Of a stretch of DNA of 64,000 nt, positions 58,829 to 64,000 are shown piece after piece. The stretch is from Trogon surrucura (taxonomy: Eukaryota; Chordata; Aves; Trogoniformes; Trogonidae). The DNA lies in contig CM036620.1 in assembly GCA_020746105.1 (NCBI GenBank), positions 44,412,706 to 44,476,705 on the forward strand. The letters are read 5' to 3'. A model generated the notes under the pieces. It saw nothing but the letters and a program-made list of their open reading frames with translations, was not told where the DNA came from and did not search any database. The position numbers were made by a program, and so were the translations under genes. Each line of letters starts with the position of its first letter. Position 1 is the first letter of the stretch.

Positions 58829-61179
58829 TATCATTCTTGAGGAGGGGGAAGAAGTCAATTTTATTAAATATGGAGCTACTGGGTAATGCTAAACTCGGGT
58901 CTGACTCAATTCCAAGAGTATTTCCACTAATGGAATGTGCATTGCTTAATGTACCAATGGAGTTGATCTGGACATACAGTATTATTCCTGAAAGCAATCA
59001 GTCTTGTAATTGCTGTCTCTCTTTTTCTCAGCCGTTTACCATTCAGTTCTCAAATGTATGCTACCATATCCCATTTTTTCTCTAGCAAGTGAAGGATTTG
59101 GGGTTTTTTGAGGTTATTGATCTCTTACACAAAAACAATACCTTTTAAAAAAACCAAACAAATCTGGAAAAAAACAAACAAAAAAGCCGTTTTTTTTTTT
59201 TCTAATCGAGGCTGTGTCCATGCTATATGTCCTATCTGATGGGCTTCATCTTAGTGAGGTGCTTCACATAAGACATGGAGAAAAATCTTTCAAACAGCCA
59301 TGCATTCCATGTCTGAAGCAAATTAATTGTTATGAAAGCAGGTCCTTGTGAAAAAGAGCTGACCGGCATTGAAGATCCTATTTTGTGTGAACTGGTTGGC
59401 ACGCTTCATTTGTGTACTACTAAAATTTATTTAAAAAACAAACAAAAAACCACCAAAACCAAATATGGAATACCTTATGCAGTATTTAAAAGATAGCTGT
59501 ATGAAGACTTTTTTTCCCCCTGCTTATTTTTTCACTCTTCCAAGTCAAAGAAAATAAATATCTTAAGGATGTAATAGTAATCTGGTTTTAGAGACCTGGA
59601 TCTATATTTAACGCTATGGATGATCAAACCATAGCAGCTGTAGCCACTAATGAGCTGTAGCATTTAGACTACTGCAGTAGGTTTTGTGAACATGTTAAGG
59701 TTTCTGTTGGGACAGAAGAGTGCATTTCTGAATAGATATTGTCAGAAATGTCTGCTCAATGACAAGCTTCAACTAATCCACTTCTTGTTATGCTGTGTTT
59801 GATTTAGGTCTTTGTGCTTTGCTATCAGTCTTTTTTTGGGTAAATCACTTCTGCTTGATGTTTCTTTGCCGGCTTAAAACAGCACTACTACTTACTTCCT
59901 TTGAAGTTTTACTAAGTATTAGTATAGGGTCTTCTTTGAAGGTTTGACCCATGTTTGGAGTGGGGATGTATCAGTCAGGATTGTGACCACCTTCTTCCTA
60001 CCCTGTGTGACCTACCTGCCTTTTCATGGGGACAGGGGATCTTCCCAAGCTGGTCAAAAGTTCTGCGTGGCAACACTCAAATTCAACCTGCTGCTCTCAG
60101 AAGGTGGTAGGCCAAGGAAAAGCTTTTTGGATGCACTGACCACAGTGAATTGGGACCTCAGCTCAGAAGGAATCTATTATTCTGAGAATTTGTATTATAT
60201 TGGTATCACAGGGGATACTAGTAATTGGTCTCAAAGTAATTGTGACGTTGGGGACTTGTAGCCCATGGAACAGAATACTGGTACTGAGTAATAGAAACAA
60301 GGCAAGTTAAAAGGGAGCCTATTAGCTGTGTTTGGAAGGAAAAAATGGTCATATCCCAAACTGTGATCATGTTCTTTAAAATGGCCACTGGGAAATTTAT
60401 TTTATTAAGCAGCAGCACTCCAAGTGTATGTAAACTATGCTTAGTCTACATTTAATGTTAAAGGACTCTATTTGGGGGGATGTAACTCTATATTAATTTA
60501 AAATTTAACACCCAAAAAATTAGAAAGCAATTTTACAGCTAGAAAAGACCAAATTTGGTTTCTTATTGTGATGTTACTCATTATTCCCTTAACCATGGTT
60601 CTCAGATGATTTGTGGGGTTTTTCTTAAGAATGAGAGGATAGGCCTCTGAACTAGAGCTTTGGGACAGCTCAGTCTTGGGCTTGGTTTTGTGTCTGTATT
60701 TTGTCACTGATTTAAAGACCATGTATATAATCAAATTTCTCAGGACATTTGTGCTCCTATCCCTTTGAGAAGTGTTTTGTACTTTTGAAATGAAGTGCTA
60801 TAAAATAGGCATTTGTACCTAGTACATGCAAGAGAAACTTATTCAGAGCTTTATATGTGAACTTACGAAATTTAAAGAAGGAATTTGCAAGGCTGGTTGT
60901 AGGATCTGTAACATCATTTTTAAAATAGTCTCTTTTAGACAAGCATGCCAAACTAGGAGTTTGTATTGGGTTTGTATAGAGAAAAGCAACTGTTATTTTG
61001 GAAGGTGTGATAAATGTTCATTTCTTTACTGTTTTCTTAGCCTCAATTCCTGCACAGTTAAACTTGCAGGGTAAATTAGGCATATCGCAGTAGCTCAAGG
61101 AAGCCAAGCAGTAAAACAATTGTATACACTCTTTACTCATGAAACTACCTGTAAAGTGCTTTGTGTTAGCACAAATTAA
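58829..61179. other. Presumed intron, no gene seen
   Basis: A/C-rich low-complexity runs at 59138-59180 and 59430-59460. A plus frame of 105 codons at 59944-60261 crosses a GC-richer stretch but has no splice or repeat identity that I can support. Confidence 0.45.
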
Positions 61180-61938
61180 GAGCCACAAGAAGCAAGTTAT
61201 TGCTGTGCTTTAAGCTCTTGCTTTCTGCATGGCTCAGCCTCCGAGTGCCTGTGCAGACTAGCTCAACAGGAGCAAGGCGCAGCTCAGCGCTGCCCTCCGG
61301 TTGCAGTGAGCAGTTCTGAGGCCGTGGTTCAACAGCAGACTCAATCTGGCTTTAGGGCTTCTGCTTCTAATCAAGAATATTGCAGCTACGTGATGGTAAA
61401 CACTGATCCAGTACAAACGTATTCTGCCAGCTCGACAGTTTTCTGGGAATTTTGACAAGTTAACGTTGTTGTCAGGCTTTATGCCAGATTGACTATTATC
61501 TGTTCTACTGCGGCTGTCATGTAACCAGTGCAGAGCACAGAGGTATCGCAGGCTATATTGTCTGTCCCATCTAATTTGAGGGGAAAATGTGGTTGTGTTC
61601 TCTTGTTCAACACAAATCAAATCTGTGTTCCTGTGCACAAATATGGTATTAATGGTTACGTAACTATAGCCTGAGAACAAATTTTTTTTGACTGTTTTCT
61701 CCTGGCTAGGTGTAGGCAGGATGAACATACATGTATCTTTGCAGAAGTCCTTCAGCAGCACTAACATGTATATATACGTGATGTAAAAGCATGGGGACAA
61801 CATAACGCTCCGCAAATTTGAGTGAGTCGGAATGAGTAGTGTCGTGCATTCATTGTAATTCACTGCCTCTTGTCCTGCACTCTTTTTGTATTCATCATAC
61901 CTATTCACTTTATGTACATAGCTTATGTGTGTAGTCAC
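61180..61938 (-). other. CpG-enriched pocket with the longest open frame (226 codons, minus)
   Basis: Between about 61240 and 61570 some eleven CpGs occur, several times the local density. The minus strand is open for 226 codons from 61938 to 61258. The plus strand is also open for about 91 codons (61180-61455) with a glutamine- and serine-rich reading and no ATG near its start. The minus translation shows no domain I recognise, and its N-terminal half is AT-rich sequence. It could be an exon on either strand, a decayed CpG island or a conserved element. Confidence 0.3.
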
Positions 61939-62243
61939 GTGAAAGTTAAAGTTAGATAGGTAAACATCAGAGTGAAAATATGTTCGTTCATCTCAATAGA
62001 GTTTAGAATTCATTTTAGGTGTTGGGTTCCCTGTATTACTAATGAAGTATTAGGGGGTGAAAGGCAACTTTTATGTTGCAACAGATTATTTTTTATATCA
62101 ATGCACCATAATGTTTGGATAATACTGTGGAAATCAGTAAAATGGAAAATGCTTACCTATGGCTGTGATTTACTGTGCTCAATCTATGGGATAGCATGCT
62201 TTTCCTTCTGTTTGCATACAATTTATTTATGGTTGTGTTGCAG

Positions 62244-62363
62244 GCAACGTTACAACTATAATGCAGTATTCTGTTTGCTGTCCAAAATGATACCTGACTC
62301 TCAGGCTGAGTCTTTTCTAAAATACCAGATTGAATCAAACATGAACAGCCTAGTTTTTCACAG
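62244..62363 (+). CDS. Internal exon (120 bp, phase 2-2) of an unrecognised plus-strand gene
   Basis: The acceptor TTATGGTTGTGTTGCAG and the donor TTTTCACAG|GTAATG enclose 120 bp. After one base of a split codon the frame gives 39 codons, including LLSKMIPDSQAESFLKYQ and SNMNSLVFH, and ends with two bases (AG). Of the two other frames, one meets TGA after 14 codons. The peptide looks like a soluble helical segment and has no low-complexity bias. The frame is open further upstream as well, so openness alone does not fix the 5' edge; the acceptor does. The family is not recognised. Confidence 0.55.
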
Positions 62364-62804
62364 GTAATGATGAGATTTACAGTGCAATATAAGTTACTGA
62401 ACACTGAAGAATTTTACTTTTTAATTTGTGCATGAAGAAGCTGATAGTTGTGAATGAACTTTAAGTGTATAAAGGCTGTAAAGAGGATTCCTCAAAGCAA
62501 ATATTATATGATGGTAAGTCCATGTATATAATGTTCTTCGAAAATATTCTACGGAAAGCTCTATTGAAATGCGGAGATGTCATATTCTCTTGAGTACTAC
62601 CTAAGGAGTGATGCCTAGATCTTAGGGCTTATTAAGAGCTTTATTTTCTCCATGTCTCCATAGCAATTCTGAGGTATCAGATACCATATTTTTCATGTCT
62701 TTCTCTCTTTTTTTTTCTTCTTTTTTTAAGAGCAGAAGTCTCCAAAATGAAATATGGTCTCTGTAATTTTTCTACCTCCTCTCCCTCTTTCCCTCCCTCC
62801 ACAG
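62364..62804. other. Short presumed intron with strong pyrimidine tract
   Basis: The last 40 bases are a CT-rich tract (CTCCCTCTTTCCCTCCCTCC) ending in ACAG, a textbook acceptor region. No other feature is seen. Confidence 0.4.
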
Positions 62805-62949
62805 AATAAGCATGGTTTATATGCAGTTTAGACTTTTTCTTTCAATAGTTTGTTATTGCAATTTAAGGGGACAGAGATGTAAGAAGAATGGCACTAAATG
62901 GGGAATTGAACAGTTGGGACAATTCCTGAATGGCCTGTGGCAATTATAG
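62805..62949 (+). CDS. Tentative next exon of the plus-strand gene, internal or terminal
   Basis: The very strong acceptor at 62804 is followed by A, which completes an arginine codon with the AG left by the previous exon. The frame then stays open for 47 codons (SMVYMQFRLF near its start) to a TAG at 62947-62949. A good donor (GAGAT|GTAAGA) after 62878 would instead give a 74-bp internal exon. I cannot decide between a terminal exon and an internal one. No AATAAA is seen shortly after the TAG, which slightly favours the internal form. Confidence 0.3.
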
Positions 62950-64000
62950 AGACTGATTACTGCAGGTTTCTAGCAGTCATTTCCATTATCTTGGTGTTCC
63001 TGTCTTGCATTTTGCTAGACTGAAAATAGGGACAATACATTTTAGTATAAAATAGTTTGAAATGATATGCAAGTAGAAAATGCACTTGCATAAACCCACG
63101 TATGCATATCTACATATATTTATTTTCCTCCCTTGTTTGGAAAACTAGTTTGAAAAACCATTGCTGTCATCTTTTATGTGTTTTAGCATTGGTAATGATG
63201 CAGATCATAAAATCACTGAGTTTTCTCACCCATTCAAGTTGACTTTACTTATTTATAATAACAATATATTAAAGCAACTGCTTTTTGCTTTAATAATTTT
63301 TACCAAAATCTATAGGTAGGCATTATGTGTAGCGGTGTATTGGCAGAGGAGAAGAGTTCATAATGTTTTTAGGTGACAAGTACAAATATTTTCACTTGGT
63401 TAAAAGTTAGAAAGCTATCAATATACATTCTATACATTTGGAATAGAAACTGTTGTACTTTGACTGAAAGGCAAAAGACTAGTATATCTATTTCTCAGTT
63501 CCTTAGTGTACTTTGCTTGCAGAGCAAGAGTCATCTTTAAAATTGCCACAGTTAAGGTTTCATGACCAAGTATAGGAGCTTCCAAATCTGTGATGTACAG
63601 CTGATAACATGAAAGAGACTAAACAAAAAGAAAATGCAATTCATGAGCAGTTGAGGTTTTTTTTATTGGCAAACTGTGAATTAAACAAATTTCACAAATT
63701 TTATTTCTTGCTGTGAAAATTAGATGTCATCATCTTTAAGTGTCTGTAATATACTCTTTGTTTACAAGACCTACAGTAGATACCAGGGTTACGTATTTCC
63801 AATTTGTGCTAGGGGTCATAAATATAGAGTAAGGATATACTCTGGGGGAAAGGGGGGAGGGGCTTTATTTATAAAAAGAAAATACTATTTACTAAAGCTA
63901 TGTGCATGGAACTCCATGATGGGGTTTTTCTTCATTGCAATGCCTCCCTTCCAAAGACAAAGGAGAAAAAGCATAGTTTGACAGGTACTAAGAAATGTAT
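62950..64000. other. Non-coding window end
   Basis: AT-rich sequence without a repeat or exon that I can support. It ends with a G-rich run at about 63843-63860 inside an 85-codon frame that looks like chance. Confidence 0.45.

Noticed and set aside
59944-60261. 105-codon plus-strand frame in a GC-richer stretch
   Set aside because: No recognised motif and no good exon edges; an old retroviral piece was considered but nothing in the reading supports it.
61042-61071. 30-bp segment between TTTTCTTAG and GCAGG|GTAAAT
   Set aside because: Too short to judge; using it between the 51890 and 62244 exons keeps frame only in one reading with no added support.
1-64000. CRISPR arrays, prokaryotic operons, phage or plasmid functions
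   Set aside because: No repeat-spacer pattern and no dense coding; composition and repeats are those of a bird chromosome.

Overview
The window looks like bird DNA, most likely from a perching bird (Passeriformes). It is AT-rich and CpG-poor. It is scattered with CR1 LINE fragments that carry the avian 3' ends (tandem ATTCTATG-type octamers and a readable CR1 reverse-transcriptase C-terminus). It also holds three copies of a SINE made of a tRNA-Ile-like head joined to a CR1 tail, and SINEs of that build are known from zebra finch and other passerines. Two solitary ERV LTRs add to the avian picture. There is no bacterial-type gene, operon, CRISPR array, rRNA or functional tRNA gene.

No long protein gene is visible. 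Nearly all open frames of 60-130 codons are chance frames or translations of repeats. Reading for short exons with splice sites and compatible phases suggests two split genes, both inferred by eye and neither recognised. (1) A plus-strand gene with small exons and introns of 0.4-26 kb: a tentative exon at 1-166, then 20018-20078, an optional exon at 27002-27058, 46265-46331, 51890-51965, 62244-62363 and a tentative exon from 62805. The exons at 46265 and 62244 are the best supported. All junctions keep one reading frame, and the predicted peptide is rich in leucine-spaced helices. (2) A compact minus-strand 3' gene end between 5080 and 3654, with four pieces (5080-5009, 4606-4552, 4317-4198, 3773-3654) that join in frame to a TAA stop. 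If both are real, the second is nested antisense in the first intron of the first.

Layout. 0-5.5 kb: tentative plus exon, a CR1 remnant, the putative minus gene and a GC-richer pocket. 5.5-20 kb: non-coding DNA with an antisense SINE (11.2 kb), an antisense CR1 (13.0-13.8 kb), a T-rich tract and a five-unit 15-bp minisatellite (16.2 kb). 20-32 kb: plus-strand exon, truncated SINE, a purine-rich block and then a solo LTR with a perfect 6-bp target duplication (31.65-32.05 kb). 32-42 kb: degraded CR1, full SINE (37.8 kb) and a second LTR with internal 45-bp tandem units (40.5-41.4 kb). 42-64 kb: most of the plus-strand exons, three sense CR1 tails and a CpG-enriched pocket at 61.2-61.9 kb with the longest open frame of the window.

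The repeats are called with confidence. The exon models are hypotheses that a protein-level search or RNA-seq would settle.
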